This document shows positions 1-10,545 of a stretch of 64,000 nucleotides of DNA, one piece after another. Origin of the DNA: Cepaea nemoralis. Taxonomy: Eukaryota > Mollusca > Gastropoda > Stylommatophora > Helicidae. The notes beneath the pieces are model-generated. The model did no database searches. It was not told the DNA's origin and saw nothing but the letters and a program-made list of their open reading frames with translations. The first letter of the stretch is position 1; every line of letters begins with the position of its first letter. The position numbers were made by a program, and so were the translations under genes. The stretch is from contig JACEFZ010012654.1 of assembly GCA_014155875.1 (NCBI GenBank), positions 1 to 64,000 on the forward strand, read 5' to 3'.

Positions 1-134
1 CAGGTCCAGCCACTGAGAATAATTTAAGTAGTGAAGACTAAGACATATAATCACTGCCAGACATGGAACTCGGTGGACGTCTCCGGCAAAGCAGCTCGAT
101 GATCCTGGCCTTCTCTAGTGACGTTGTCCTCTAT

Positions 135-350
135 CCCACACGAAATCCGAGCTGCTCCGAGCTCAGCTCAGCTGAGCTGATTTGAAATGAGTTTAGCTGA
201 GTTAAGTTCAGTGGAGTTGTGTTGTGTTGAGCTGAGATGTGTTGAGTTGAGTTGATCTGAGATGAGCTGTGTTGAGCTGAGCTGAATTGAGTTGAGCTGT
301 GTTGAGTTGAGTTGAGTTGTGTTCATTTAAGCTGTATTGAGTTGACTAAG
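135..350. repeat. Pentanucleotide GAGTT/GAGCT repeat
   Basis: Degenerate tandem array of GAGCT, GAGTT and TGTTG-type pentamers. It resumes at about 602-640 after a SINE, so the SINE appears to have landed inside the array. Confidence 0.75.
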
Positions 351-351
351 C

Positions 352-601
352 AGCCGGCTTCGTGGCTTAGAGGTTATGACTTTTCTCCGTAATCTCGTAT
401 ACTCTCGTCGGTAACGTGATGACGGTGAGAATCAGCAGTGGTTCGAATCGCATCGGTAACTTACGGGGTATGTAGGCCGGCCGCTCAGAAAGCAATGGCA
501 AACTACTGAGCGTAATCTTGCCAAGAGATCCACATACAGCTGAAAGATGCTGGTGTTGACAGCGATGTCCTATAAAGGATATGCAAAAAAAAAAAAAAAA
601 A
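352..601 (+). mobile_element. tRNA-derived SINE, poly-A tailed (family S2)
   Basis: The head carries A-box-like TGGCTTAGAGGTTATGA and B-box-like GTGGTTCGAATCGCAT. A conserved body (CGGCCGCTCAGAAAGCAATG, then GTCCTATAAAGGATATGC) and an A18 tract follow. The same body recurs near 12.4, 16.7, 35.7, 42.4, 47.1, 47.8, 48.1, 48.8 and 59.7 kb. This is a non-coding retroposon; the ORFs across it are fortuitous. Confidence 0.75.
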
Positions 602-674
602 AGCTGAGTTGAGTTGAGTTGAGTTGAGTTAAGAACCCACATCACAGGACTCAGGACTCGGGACATTCCCAAAC

Positions 675-1092
675 GTGTTATGTCCTCATCTTCAACAGCC
701 AGCGAAGAATCCCAATACTAATGACACCAGTAGAAATCTGATTATGTGTCCGTCTGTCCGTTCCTTGTGCGACGCTTTCGGCGGGTCGCCCTGCGGACAA
801 AGACCAAGCCATGTGAGAAAACCCGGGTCAATGAGGTCGTTCTGGTGGCTGCCGAGTCCATCGATGATGAACTGTGGTTTTTGTGGATGAATTTTGTGTT
901 GGCATTCTGGCGGCATTATGCACAGTGTACCTGTGCGGGCTTTTGGCTTGCCAAGACTCCTGTCTGTTCCACTTTTCACATTGGACAGTGGGGATCATTT
1001 TGTGTGATATTCACTGGCACAGAAATGGAGTATAATGGGGACGACCCGTTGCCGTGATGTTGGAATCGCGACTAATTAACTAACCAACATAG
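675..1092 (+). repeat. Dispersed repeat with TAAC-type 3' tail
   Basis: Ends in CGACTAATTAACTAACC. It is the reverse orientation of repeats at 11715-12055, 28150-28470 and 45657-46302, which share segments such as CCAACACAAAATTCATCC-like and GAACAGACAGGAGTCTTGGC-like. Probably a SINE or short non-autonomous LINE. No coding capacity supported. Confidence 0.6.
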
Positions 1093-1734
1093 TTGAATAG
1101 TCTATGTAGCCATGCTGTTCCTACTTCTCTTGCTGCTATAATTAGTTCATTTGGTATTTCATCTTGTCCTGGTGATTTGTTCAATCTGACTAATCTGACT
1201 GCTTCTATAATTTCTTCTTTCAATATGTCTGGATTCTAGTTCTTCGGTGGCATCTGTGTTGGTTTCTTGAATTCCTGTGACATCTGATGGGATGTTGAGA
1301 AGTTGTTCGAAGTACTGTTTCCATCTTATTAGGATTTGTTTTTGTTCACTTATTAGTTCTCCATTTTCGCTGTTAATTATTTCAGTTGGGTCAAATGGTT
1401 CTCCTTTGGTTCTCATTGCACTTATCTTTTATGTAGAAGTTTCTAGTTGCCTCCTTGAAGTTTTTAGTTTAGAGTGTCTCCTATACTCCTCCCAGTCTTT
1501 TTGTTTTTCCCTCTTTACTATTCTATTCACATGTCTTCGCGCTATTATATATTCTATGTAATCACGTTCCTGTTTTCTCTTCAACAACTTTTTATATTTT
1601 TCCTTTTTGTCTTTTACAGCTTTCTTTACTTCTGCGTTCCAAATATTCGATATATTTTTTTAAAATCCGTTTCTGCGTTTTTTTTTCGTTTTTTTTTTTT
1701 CGTGGTTCCACATATTATTTTTGCATTATTTAGT
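1093..1734 (-). pseudogene. LINE endonuclease-RT linker fragment
   Basis: The minus strand encodes a decayed stretch typical of the region between endonuclease and RT in LINE polyproteins. It has the pattern NENGELISEQKQILIRWKQY, then a segment resembling KSPGQDEIPNELI that appears in a shifted frame near 1150-1190. Frames change and stops occur, so it is not functional. The homologous upstream piece continues at 2134-2331 beyond an inserted SINE. Confidence 0.55.
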
Positions 1735-2133
1735 TTAATTTAGTCGATGGATCAACATCACGACACACGGGTGTAAGCCATAAGTGCTCCGTTCTTCTCC
1801 TAACAACTCAAACCTGAGCCTGGAGAAACTCAGCTCAGTGCACGAACTCCGTAGCACCGGCGAAGTTCCTGAAATACTTTGAGTAGATTTTTAACTCGAA
1901 ATGTTGCCCGGGCAGCGCCGTTAGGCTACTCTTTTTAGATTCCCAACTGCCAAGGGAATTTTTACGTGCGCAACAATACACACGGGTGTCCGATCTCACT
2001 ACCCAGAGACCAGGGGACATTTTTATTATTTTATTTCTACGTAGGGAAAAATAAAACCCGGTCCTCACCGGGGCTTGAACCCGGGACTTCTAGCACTGAA
2101 GGCGGACACCATACTTCGAGACCACGTAGCCCC
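1735..2133 (-). mobile_element. tRNA-derived SINE (family S1), inserted in a LINE
   Basis: Read on the minus strand, the right end gives a tRNA-like head: CTACGTGGTCTCGAAGTATG as an A-box region and GTCCCGGGTTCAAGCCCCGG as the B box. The body matches copies at 36655-37062, 38171-38564 and 38843-39036, all on the same strand. It separates two pieces of a LINE, so it was inserted after that LINE. Confidence 0.75.
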
Positions 2134-2331
2134 TGATTTGAATATCTCCCATTCTTCTTCCACTGTTTGTCTTTCTATAGGTAATTGTACAAAGATTTCA
2201 GTTTGTTCTTTCTCATAATTTTCCCTCACTGTCTGGTCTTTGAGGTAGCAATTATGTTTGTTAAATATTTCTTTGTAAATAAAATATGCATGACAGAGAT
2301 TAAGAGCAGAATGCGTCAAGCAAAACTGCAT
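2134..2331 (-). pseudogene. LINE linker fragment, upstream piece
   Basis: The minus strand encodes a segment including NYEKEQTEIFVQLPIERQTV and EEEWEIFKS. This resembles the post-endonuclease linker of LINE polyproteins (the TVEEEW pattern). It joins logically to 1093-1734 if the SINE at 1735-2133 is removed. Short and degraded. Confidence 0.45.
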
Positions 2332-2439
2332 TCAGAAAGTGAAAATATATCTTATGCATTAAGTCACTATTTTTGAATGTAAGTAAGAGAGTACTTAAAT
2401 GGTATATAGAACATTTTTGCAGTTTGGCAGTGAATGATT

Positions 2440-2740
2440 GAACGTAAATGAACAAAATAGGAAAGCTTGGAATTAACGGAGATGTGGTTCCTGAGAGAAT
2501 GCTGCGAATACCTTGGACTGCCAGAGTAACTAACAAAGATTGTATGAACGAGGATAATAAAAGAAGATCATTAAATAAAATTATACGAAAGAAAGAAACA
2601 GCGTTATTTGGTCATGCGATGGAAAGAGAGGCGCTGGAAAACATAGTGACAACTGGAAACACCAGCGGGTAAAGGGGCAAAAGCACACCGAAAGAAATTG
2701 TAATACATGGACTGTGACGGTGGATTACAGTAATATCATA
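2440..2740 (+). pseudogene. LINE RT C-terminal fragment
   Basis: Encodes RIPWTARVTNKD, a run of charged residues, then ALFGHAMEREALENIVTTG. This matches the C-terminal tail seen intact at 41590-42060 (RIPWTVRKTNEQ, FFGHVMRRNDLENLVTTG). Only the last part of the protein remains, with degraded flanks. Confidence 0.55.
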
Positions 2741-2749
2741 AGGTGAGTT

Positions 2750-2835
2750 ACAACTAAGGACAGAAAGAACGAACTTTATTTTCAAAGGGTCACAAATTAG
2801 GCATGTAGGCCTTTCCAATCACTCATCTTTCATAA
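2750..2835 (-). repeat. Short dispersed repeat (GAAC-edge family)
   Basis: GAACGAACTTTATTTTCAAA followed by GGTCACAAATTAGGCATG. The same element is seen at 52325-52420 and, in reverse, at 9195-9385 and 58205-58400. A 3'-end fragment only. Confidence 0.55.
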
Positions 2836-2958
2836 ATCAATTATCCATTGGGCATGTTACATTCATATAGAAAAAAAACATTGTCAACATTTATATTGGC
2901 ACCTTTCCGTCTTGACAGACGATAGTTTGGTACATTGGGCTTCAAAAAGGCTTAATAA

Positions 2959-3258
2959 CTACGAACCATGGCGGTGGCGAGTGTGGCTGGTAAGGCCAAT
3001 TCTTGCTGCAAATGTTTGCCCACAGTATGTGCATGTGAAAACATGGTCATTTCCACCATTTTGCACCATCTTACGTCTCTCACGCTCTGTGTGTGCTTTA
3101 TCTGCAATCATTTTCTCCTTTGTCTTTATTCCGTTTCTGATAGTTGCCCTCCATGCAACACGTTCAGCGGCGACGTGCTCCCAATGTGCATTATCAATGC
3201 CTGTATCAATCATGTCCCGCTTACACACATCTTTGTATCGTAGTAGAGGCCGACCCTG
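2959..3258 (-). pseudogene. LINE-A polyprotein C-terminus with C2H2 finger
   Basis: The last about 100 residues of LINE-A. It begins with GRPLLRYKDVCKRDM and a basic helical stretch, and ends with CTYCGQTF...GLTSHTRHRH, a C2H2 zinc-finger-like motif probably used for nucleic-acid binding. It is cut from the RT thumb by LINE-B. The deletion derivative at 40.2-40.9 kb has the uninterrupted junction (GKRS-x-GLPLLRYKDVCKRD-like), which confirms that the two halves belong together. Confidence 0.8.
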
Positions 3259-3269
3259 AGATCTCCTAC
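3259..3269. repeat. Target-site duplication, LINE-B 3' side
   Basis: AGATCTCCTAC, identical to 4297-4307. The pair brackets LINE-B exactly. Confidence 0.9.
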
Positions 3270-4296
3270 TCATCTCATCTCATCTCATCATGTTCCTCTT
3301 GTACCTTGCGGTGTCGAGGTGAAGTATAAACTTCGTGAGAGTGCCCGGTTATGGGCTTCGTATATCGACATTCCCATGGATTCTGTTATTCCCTCAGTCC
3401 AACGTTTACGTGGTCGGCCTCTTCCTCTGTTTCCATCTGGTCTGTACATCATTGCTTGTTGTGGCATGCTGTTGACTGGTAGCCTACTTGCATGGCCAAA
3501 CCATTTGACTTGCTGCTTTCTAATAAAATCTAGAGCAGCTTTAACCCCTACTTTAGTCCTGATTTCTTCATTTCTGATCTTATCTCTTCTTGATACGTTG
3601 AGTATTCTTCTCAGAAACCTCATTTCTGTTGTTGTGATTTTTCTTTTCTCTTTTTCTCTCATTGTCCAGGTTTGGCATTGGTAGCACCGAGTTGGTAGGA
3701 AGATTGTGTTGTAAAGTGCTTTCTTAGTAGTTATTGATACATGTTTGTTCTTTAGTATTGGTGCCATTTGTCCAATGAGTTGATTTGCCTTATTGCACCT
3801 ATTTTCGATCTCGTCTTCTGATCTGCCATTTGATGATATTATACTTCCTAGGTACTTGAAGCTCTTTACTTGTTTCAAGGGATGTTCGTTTAGGTGAATT
3901 GTTGCTGTTTGTTCTTCTTTAGTTATAGTCATTACCTCTGTTTTGCTTGTGCTAATTTTCATGTTATGTTCCCTACACATTTCGTTTAGACTATTCATGT
4001 GGTCTTGTAATTCAGCTTCTGATTTTGCTATTAGTGCTTGGTCGTCCGCAAACAGGAGTTCTCTAATGGTTAGATTTGCAGATGGTTCTTCTTCTGTGTT
4101 CTCGTCATGCGGTATTCTTGCTGTCTCTGCTTGGCTGGTTTCTTTACATATGTTGTCTATATATGTTATGAACAAGAGAGGGGACAGGACACAACCTTGT
4201 CGTACTCCAGATCTTATGGTGAAGGGTTCTGAGTGTTCTCCAGTTGCTCTCACTATGCATTCACTGTTGTTGTATAAACTTCTGCATAGGTTTGTT
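3270..4296 (-). mobile_element. LINE-B: 5'-truncated non-LTR retrotransposon inserted in LINE-A
   Basis: Insertion of 1027 bp flanked by the 11-bp duplication AGATCTCCTAC. On the minus strand it ends with a stop codon (3290-3288) immediately followed by a TGAGA-type pentamer tail. It starts within the RT domain, so it is 5'-truncated, as expected from target-primed reverse transcription. Another LINE-B 3' fragment lies at 13166-13325. Confidence 0.9.
3288..4296 (-). pseudogene. LINE-B reverse transcriptase, C-terminal half
   Basis: About 335 residues remain. The RT B motif SGVRQGCVLSPLLF and the catalytic C motif ELLFADDQALI are visible. A thumb follows (FKYLGSIIS), then a tail with WFGHASRLP and GNRGRGRPRKRWTEGI, which is usual in this LINE type. 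The frame is open and reads in phase with the LINE-A frame upstream through the target-site duplication, producing one 562-codon open frame made of two different RTs. Catalytic motif A and the endonuclease are missing, so it is inactive alone. Confidence 0.85.
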
Positions 4297-4307
4297 AGAT
4301 CTCCTAC
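4297..4307. repeat. Target-site duplication, LINE-B 5' side
   Basis: AGATCTCCTAC, a perfect copy of 3259-3269. Confidence 0.9.
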
Positions 4308-4976
4308 CCGTCTGTAATTCACCAAAAAGATGTCCTTTGGTATTCTACCATCATCCATCCTCCTAACGTGTCCTATCCATCTAAGTCTACGAAGACTGAG
4401 CATGGAATACACCGTCACACAACCTGATCTTTCCAATACTTCAGTATTTGTGATTTTGTCTTGCCACTTAATACCAAGTATTCTTCGCAGACACCGCATA
4501 TGAAAGCTGTTTAAACGTTTCTCTTGGCGTGAGTAAGTTGTCCAGGTTTCACTGCCATAAAGAAGAGTACTAAGGACACAGGCTTGGTAGACGAGGACTT
4601 TTGTTTTGGCAGTAAGCTTCCTGTTCTCCCAGACTCTTTTTGCTAACATGTTCATTGTTGTTGCTGCCTTGCCAATCCTGATGTTGACTTCCTGATCGAG
4701 GGATAATTTGCTATTTACCTCTGATCCTAGATATGTAAAATGGTCTACTATCTCCAGTTCGGCGTCGTCAATAAAGATTGATGGTACACCATGTGCACCT
4801 TGTGACATAATCTGTGTCTTCTTTTTGTTAATTGTTAAACCAAATTCAGAACAAGCATTGGAGAATGCAGATAGTAGATGTTGTAATTCTTCCTCAGAGT
4901 GGGTCGTAATCGCAGCATCATCCGCAAAAAGCAACTCTCTGATTAGTACCCTGCTAATTTTGGTCTTGGCCTTCAA
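4308..4976 (-). pseudogene. LINE-A reverse transcriptase, palm C motif to thumb
   Basis: Downstream half of LINE-A RT. The catalytic C motif is ELLFADDAAITTHSE. It is followed by GLTINKKKTQIM, the thumb FTYLGSEVNS, and the tail motifs YGSETWTTYS, RRILGIKWQDKI and RLRWIGHVRRMDD. It is separated from the upstream frame by a TAA codon at 5076-5074, where QGCVLAP would be expected, and by a frameshift/deletion near 5020-5030. It ends at the LINE-B insertion point. Confidence 0.85.
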
Positions 4977-5076
4977 TCTCTGAGCATTATAGAGGCCACC
5001 ATCTGAGCGTGAGTGAATGTAATTTCAGTAGAAGTGAAAAGTATATCCCAAAGAGGGTGGGTGCTAGCACACAGCC

Positions 5077-7209
5077 TTACTTAACTCCACTCTTGATTTC
5101 AAACTCTTCTGAAGTTGAGCCATCAAACTTGATTATACCCTTCATGCCTGTGTGGAACGATTCCACAATGGACAGAAGAGTTGGTGGGCAGCCAATCTTC
5201 TTTAGTGCTTTGAACAGACCCTCACGACTGACCAAATCGAATGCCTTTGTGAGGTCGATGAAGGCAATAAACAGTGGCTGATTTTGTTCCCGGCATTTTT
5301 CTTGCATCTGTCGCAATGAGAATATCATATCAATGGTAGACCGGTTCTGACGGAAGCCACACTGTGATTCGGGGTAGACTTGATCTCCCAGGACTTGAAG
5401 TCTGTGCAGGACAATTCTGGCAAATACTTTCCCAACAATACACAGAAGTGAGATACCCCTATAGTTGTTACAGTCGCTCCGATCTCCCTTGTTCTTGTAC
5501 AGCGTTATGATGTTTGAATCTTTGAAATCCTGTGGGACTTGTCCTTCTCGCCAGCATAGCTCTATTAGCTGGTGGATCTGTAGAGCGAGTGTGTCTTGCC
5601 CACTTCTGATCACCTCTATTGGAATCCCATCCTTACCTGGAGCCTTGCCAGATGCAAGCTCATTTATAGCACACTTAACTTCTGTTATAGTGGGAAGTGT
5701 GTCCAGGTGGTCAAGAGTTGGCAGGGCCTCTATGGCGTTGAGGGCATCATCCGCTAGCTTGGTCTCACTTGAGTAAAGCTCTAAATAGTGCTCGACCCAT
5801 CTATCCATCTGCTGTTTCTTATCAGTGATGATTTCTCCAGTCAAGGTTTTCAGCGGTGCACTTCTTTTGATCATTGGACCACAGGCTTTCTTTATCCCTT
5901 CATACATGCTTCTGATGTTTCCCTTATCACTTGCGATTTGAATGGACTCACATAACTTGATCCAATAGTCATTCGCACACTGCCTGGCAGCCTTTTGTAC
6001 ATCCTTCCTTGCTTGCTTCAGCTCACTCAGAGTGTTACGCGTTGGTCTTTCCTTGTTTCTTAAGAGAGCTATCTTCTTTTTATCAATCAAGGGCTGCAGT
6101 ATCTGGCTGTTTGCCGCAAACCAGTCCTGCCTCTTATGATCCACAGTGCCGTAAACCCCTACCGCTGTTTTATAAATAGTTTCCTTAAGTTTACTCCATT
6201 TATCATTTACTATACAATTTTCTGATGTATCATTGAAAGCGTCTTCAAGTTGCTGTTGAAATTCAAAGCACTTTCCAGGATCGTGAGTGTTAGTAATATT
6301 AATCCTGGGGCTAGACTTGTGTTTAGCTGTGTAGATTCTCTTTGGTCTCAGTCTAACCCTTGCAACAACCAAAGAATGATCTGTATCACAGTCAGCACTG
6401 TGGTAACTTCGAGTTAATGATGTATGGTTCAGATGTTGTCTCCGTGTGATAATGAAGTCCAGCTGATGCCAATGGCCGGATCTTGGATGTTTCCATGTGA
6501 CCTTATGCATCTCTTTTGTTTTAAAAAAGGAGTTTGTAATACATAGGTCATTTCTAGTGCAATGCTCCAGCAGCCTTTGCCCATTATCATTCATGCGACC
6601 GATGTTGTATTTTCCAAGGCACACTGGCCATGAACTTGAGTCCTTGCCCACACGAGCATTGAAATCACCGAGCATATAAATGTAGTCGGATTTTGGAACT
6701 GCCTTGATCGCAGAGTCTAGCTGCTCATAGAACATATCCTTCACATCATCAGAGGAAGAGAGTGTCGGTGCATATGCAGTGAGAATGGTGGCAAATCCAC
6801 AGGAGGTTGCCAAGCGCAGTGATAATAATCTTTCATTACCTCCAGCTGGGATATCAATCATTCCCAGTAGCGAATTCTTCACTGCAAAGCCCACACCATG
6901 TTGCCTTTTTTCTGCCTGCCCTCTTCCCTTCCAAAAAAAGGTGTAATTGTTTTCCCTGAGTGACCCTTCCTCAGCGAGGCGAGTCTCCTGCAGGCCAGCA
7001 ATATCAATGTTAAGACGATCGAGTTCAGCATCAATCACAGCCGTTTTTCTCACATCGTCAATATTTGTCAAGTCAGTGGAAAATCCTGGACACATGGTTC
7101 TCACGTTCCAGGTTGCAAGCCGTAGCTTGAGGTTTCTATTCTTTTTATTAGTACCTGGTGCATTGGTTTTACAGCCTGCGATTACAGATTTTGTCCTAGC
7201 CCCAAGCAC
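5077..7209 (-). pseudogene. LINE-A endonuclease and N-terminal reverse transcriptase
   Basis: Open frame of 710 codons. An APE-type endonuclease occupies about residues 28-300: LRLATWNVRTM (metal-site N about 35), GLQETRLAEEG (catalytic E), MLGDFNARVG, and CDTDHSLVV near the end. A coiled linker follows. RT starts at about residue 520: APGKDGIPIEVI, NNYRGISLLCIVGKVF, QCGFRQNRSTID, and catalytic A motif FIAFIDLTKAFDLV (D about 652). The frame stops inside RT motif B (KSGVK-stop). The first ATG at 7209 is chosen because the endonuclease begins soon after; a start further upstream is possible. The intact polyprotein would nick the target and reverse-transcribe its own RNA. Confidence 0.9.
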
Positions 7210-7872
7210 CCATTGAAGCAGGCAGGCTGTGGCGGATCAGCACCCAATTGGCTGGGGGCTGCCCAGCTTGAGGCGGGCGGTAGCTGATCAGTGACACCTG
7301 TAGGTGTCTCCCACCGTCAGAGGCAACGCGTGGCGCCCCATGTCTACGCCAACTGACAAGGACTTATAACCCGTAACAGTTGCCTCTCGCTTTGATTCCG
7401 AGACCGGTTAAGACCAGGGATGGAGTTATTGCCTCTCCATAGCACAAAGCCTGGGCTAAAATAAAGAAACCATGTGTTGCCCATGCAGCATGATCCCTCT
7501 CTCGGCCTGCCTAGTTCACTCCAGAGGAAAGTTGACACCTATAATCTGGAACAAGACAAGCTGCAGAAGCTGCCGGATCAGCAAAGCAATGCTCTAACTG
7601 TCCGCCTGTCAGGAGCTTCGATCCTAGACCAGCTGCAAACCAAGGCTTAGGGCCTGGTCTGCCCTGCCATGACTTATTTTGTCTTTGGGTTGCATTTCCT
7701 CGCATCAGGATAAGGCTAGTACCCTCCCAATTGCGCTCTTCCGCCCGAAGCCGTTGGCACAATGTGGGGTGTCGGGTTTGGTAAGCGCCGCCCAACATTC
7801 GGCGCTGACAGAAAGCAGGTAGTACCGTCTACTGTCATACGGTAGCTCAGTCATATCTGACTAAGACCTGAC
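7210..7872 (-). repeat. LINE-A 5' region
   Basis: Non-coding leader of LINE-A. About 450 bp (7395-7872) is repeated at 40876-41322 with high similarity, ending at the same point (CTAAGACCTGAC). It should hold the internal promoter, but I see no motif I can name. Confidence 0.7.
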
Positions 7873-8160
7873 TTGTCCATGAATGCAGAACCAATAATTG
7901 ATGCTCTGGTTCTGGGCTCACTCAAAGAATCGTCACAATGATGCTTAGTCTCACATCCTTATATCAAATCTACTTATTACAGGCCATGCTCTCAAGAGAC
8001 CAGAAGGGTGCAGTCTGTGGACTTGCTGGAATTTTGATGACTTCTCTGCACAGAGCAGATTCCTTATCATGGTTCAAAAAGCTAACATCAAACAATCAAT
8101 GAGATGCTTGTTTCCAAGATCAGGTCTTTGTTAATGACTTTGACTTGGTGATTATGAACA
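7873..8160. other. Unassigned spacer
   Basis: No ORF, repeat or RNA that I can support. Confidence 0.4.
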
Positions 8161-8349
8161 GGCAAATCATGAAGCCTGGAAAATTATGCAGAGCATTATT
8201 TTTACCTTTTTTGACGTCCAGCCTGCCTTGGACACAAATATCTTTGTCTTACTAGCAATAGTTTGTAGCGTTCCAAGATAACAGTACTGATTCACTTGTT
8301 TAAGAATATGCCTGTTTACTTGTATATTACATTGTGGTATATTATACAT
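8161..8349 (-). pseudogene. LINE RT thumb fragment
   Basis: Encodes NIPQCNIQVNRHILKQVNQY, then CYLGTLQT. This is the pre-thumb and YLGT motif of an RTE/CR1-like endonuclease-RT polyprotein, related to the fragment at 45345-45635 (IPQCNIQVNGDILKQN). Very short. Confidence 0.5.
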
Positions 8350-8394
8350 ATTATAATGGTCTTATCCTTCCCCACAGTGTTCAATTGTGCCTAT

Positions 8395-8830
8395 ATTTTG
8401 AGGAAAACAAAACTTCTTCTGGCTGAAAACAATTTCTTCGCAATTACCATTTTATGGACAGACCAGAATTTTTCTTCTTCCATACACTTGAAATTTGTCT
8501 ATAACTGCAATGTTGTCTCTTGTATGAATTTAATACAGACCAGAATAAATCATCATTCTGTGCCACACAGATTACGCAACCACGCGTATACAAAATTTGA
8601 GAATGGCGAATCAGGCATGTGCACTTGTGGATTGGCATCGCAGGCAGCAAATCACATACTCCAAGACTGTCCAAAATATGACATATCTAGGCAAACCTTC
8701 TGGCCTAAAGAAACAGCAATTTAGGATAAACTCTATGGACCACTGAGTAAACTAAAAGAGACAAGTGAAGTTTATACAATAGACAACATTGCAGATATAG
8801 ACAAAACTTCAAGTGAACAAAAGAACAACT
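8395..8830 (+). pseudogene. LINE C-terminal tail (RNase H family element), fragment
   Basis: Encodes HRLRNHAYTKFENGESGMCT, then CGLASQAANHILQDCP and SRQTFWPKETAI. This is the Cys/His-rich tail that follows the RNase H domain in the better preserved copy at 21152-21670. The RNase H domain itself is missing. It ends at a stop followed by degraded sequence. Confidence 0.65.
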
Positions 8831-8887
8831 TCATCTTGAGGTTAATAAAACATGCACTCATGAAATAAATATTCACACTGGAAGGAA

Positions 8888-9110
8888 ACAAGAACAGTCA
8901 GAAGAAGCATGCCATACATACACAGACACGCACATATGCATAAACATACACACATACACGCACGCGCACACAGACACACACACACACATACACACACACC
9001 ATTTACACAAACTCTCACATTTATGCACATACACAATAACACACAAATACGCATTCCTTCACATACACAATAACACACAAATACGCATTCCTTCGCATAC
9101 ACATATAACC
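8888..9110. repeat. CA-rich microsatellite
   Basis: Imperfect CACA/CATA array with a duplicated 40-bp segment (ACATACACAATAACACACAA) at 9025-9090. Confidence 0.8.
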
Positions 9111-9194
9111 ACTTACAATCACAAACGTACTACCAAACATTTACTCATGCATACATGCATACTCTCTCTTTCCATGTCTGTGCTTGTGTACGTC

Positions 9195-9385
9195 TGTCTG
9201 CCTGTCTCATAACATGGAAAAATGCATTGTTTATGCTTACAAAATCCATTTGACAATGTTTTGTTTTTCCTATGTGAATGTAACAAGCACAATCCATGAA
9301 TGACAGATGAGTCATCAGAAGGGTTGAATGTAAGACGGGCCTGCGTGCCCAATTTGTTACCCTTTAAAAATAAAGATCGTTTGTT
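9195..9385 (+). repeat. 190-bp dispersed repeat at a microsatellite edge
   Basis: Closely similar to 58205-58400. Shared segments include TTGTTTATGCTTACAA and GTAAGACGGGCCTGCGTG. It ends in AAAATAAAG followed by a simple repeat, as in the other copies. Confidence 0.7.
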
Positions 9386-9837
9386 CTTTTGTTCGTTCTC
9401 TCAATCTCTCACTTTCTCTCCATCTCTTTTACTCTCTCTCCATCACTCTGTGTCTCTCTCACCCTCTCTCCATCTCTCTCCATGTCTCTGTCTCTTTCAC
9501 TGAATCCCTCACTCTCTTCCTGGGTCTCTTTATCACTCTCTCCCTGAGTCTCCCTCTCACTTTCTCCATTATTCTCGCCATATTTCTCATTCTCTCTCAC
9601 TCTCTCAATATCTCTATACTCCCTGAATCTCCTTCTTACTCTCTTTCCATCTATTTCACGCAATCCCCGAGTCTCACTCTCATTCCCAATCTCCATCTCT
9701 CTCACTCTCTCACATTCTCAATCTTTCTCCATCTCCCTCACTCAGTCACGGAGTCACTCTCTATCTCTCTTCATCTCTCTCTATCTCTATCTCTCTCTAT
9801 CTCTCTCTCACTTAACCCCTGAGCCTGTCTCACCATC

Positions 9838-9902
<65 letters not shown>

Positions 9903-9990
9903 CACTGAATCCCTCACTCTCTCTCTCCATCTCCTTCACTCTCTCTCTATCTCACTGAATCCCTCAGTCTCTCTCCCAATCTTTCTCTCA
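9386..9990. repeat. CT-rich low-complexity tract
   Basis: TCTCTC and longer units such as CTCACTCTCTCTCCATCTC, with a pure (CT)n core at about 9842-9893. The ORF on the other strand (repetitive E, R and S) is a simple-repeat artefact. Confidence 0.85.
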
Positions 9991-10545
9991 CGCCCATATA
10001 TCCCAGATTTGTGGAAATACCTGAACGCCAACTCCAGCCGACATTGTACATGCCGATAACAATATTAAAATGTAACAATAACAAGCCACACGAAACAGCT
10101 CAAATAATTCGAAAATAGATGTCCTCTTCAAACTGTGAAAGTTATACATAAGAAGAATCCTAGCTGGCCTTGTGAACAGATATTGAATTTCGGGTGTCCA
10201 CTTTACCGACTACAGAGAAAATGTCATTCCTAATATTGATGACACGACTTAAGGGGATTCTCCAGGATGCCATGTGACATACTCCTGCAGGCAAGAGGTG
10301 ACATCTTCATTACCCCAAGTCTGACCGTTCTGTGTCCGATATGGCTTCTAATACATGTGAAGCCCCTAGGAGTCAATGTGTGGTAATTGTGAGCTTCTGT
10401 CTACTAATGATGCCATGTCATCTCGTTGGCTTGAGTATTCGAAAGGAAAACTTATGTCGCAGATAATGTGATGTGTCGTGATGCGATTCTTTCTGTTCAG
10501 TGGATAATAGCAGGTAGCACATAGATGGGCGAGATGCAGTAACGT
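9991..10545. other. Unassigned spacer
   Basis: Searched on the minus strand for the missing TM6-TM7 exon of the receptor gene. No NPxxY-like or TM6 pattern seen. Nothing else supported. Confidence 0.4.

Larger units (their letters stand above)
2897..7872 (-). mobile_element. LINE-A: near full-length APE-type non-LTR retrotransposon
   Basis: Element of about 3.9 kb once the nested LINE-B and one target-site duplication are removed. Order on the minus strand: 5' region 7872-7210; endonuclease and RT fingers/palm 7209-5077; RT palm/thumb and C-terminus 4976-4308; the end with a C2H2 finger 3258-2959. Both ends are inferred by comparison with the deletion derivative at 40175-41322, where similarity starts and stops at equivalent points. 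Damage: a nonsense codon at the RT B motif, a frameshift with a small deletion near 5020-5030, and the LINE-B insertion. I cannot assign a clade with certainty. Confidence 0.85.

Noticed and set aside
3288..4976. A novel double-RT protein
   Set aside because: The exact 11-bp duplication shows it is a nested LINE insertion.
10000..10350. Possible TM6-TM7 exon of the GPCR on the minus strand
   Set aside because: The hydrophobic stretch there has neither a CWxP-like TM6 motif nor NPxxY, and no matching acceptor phase.
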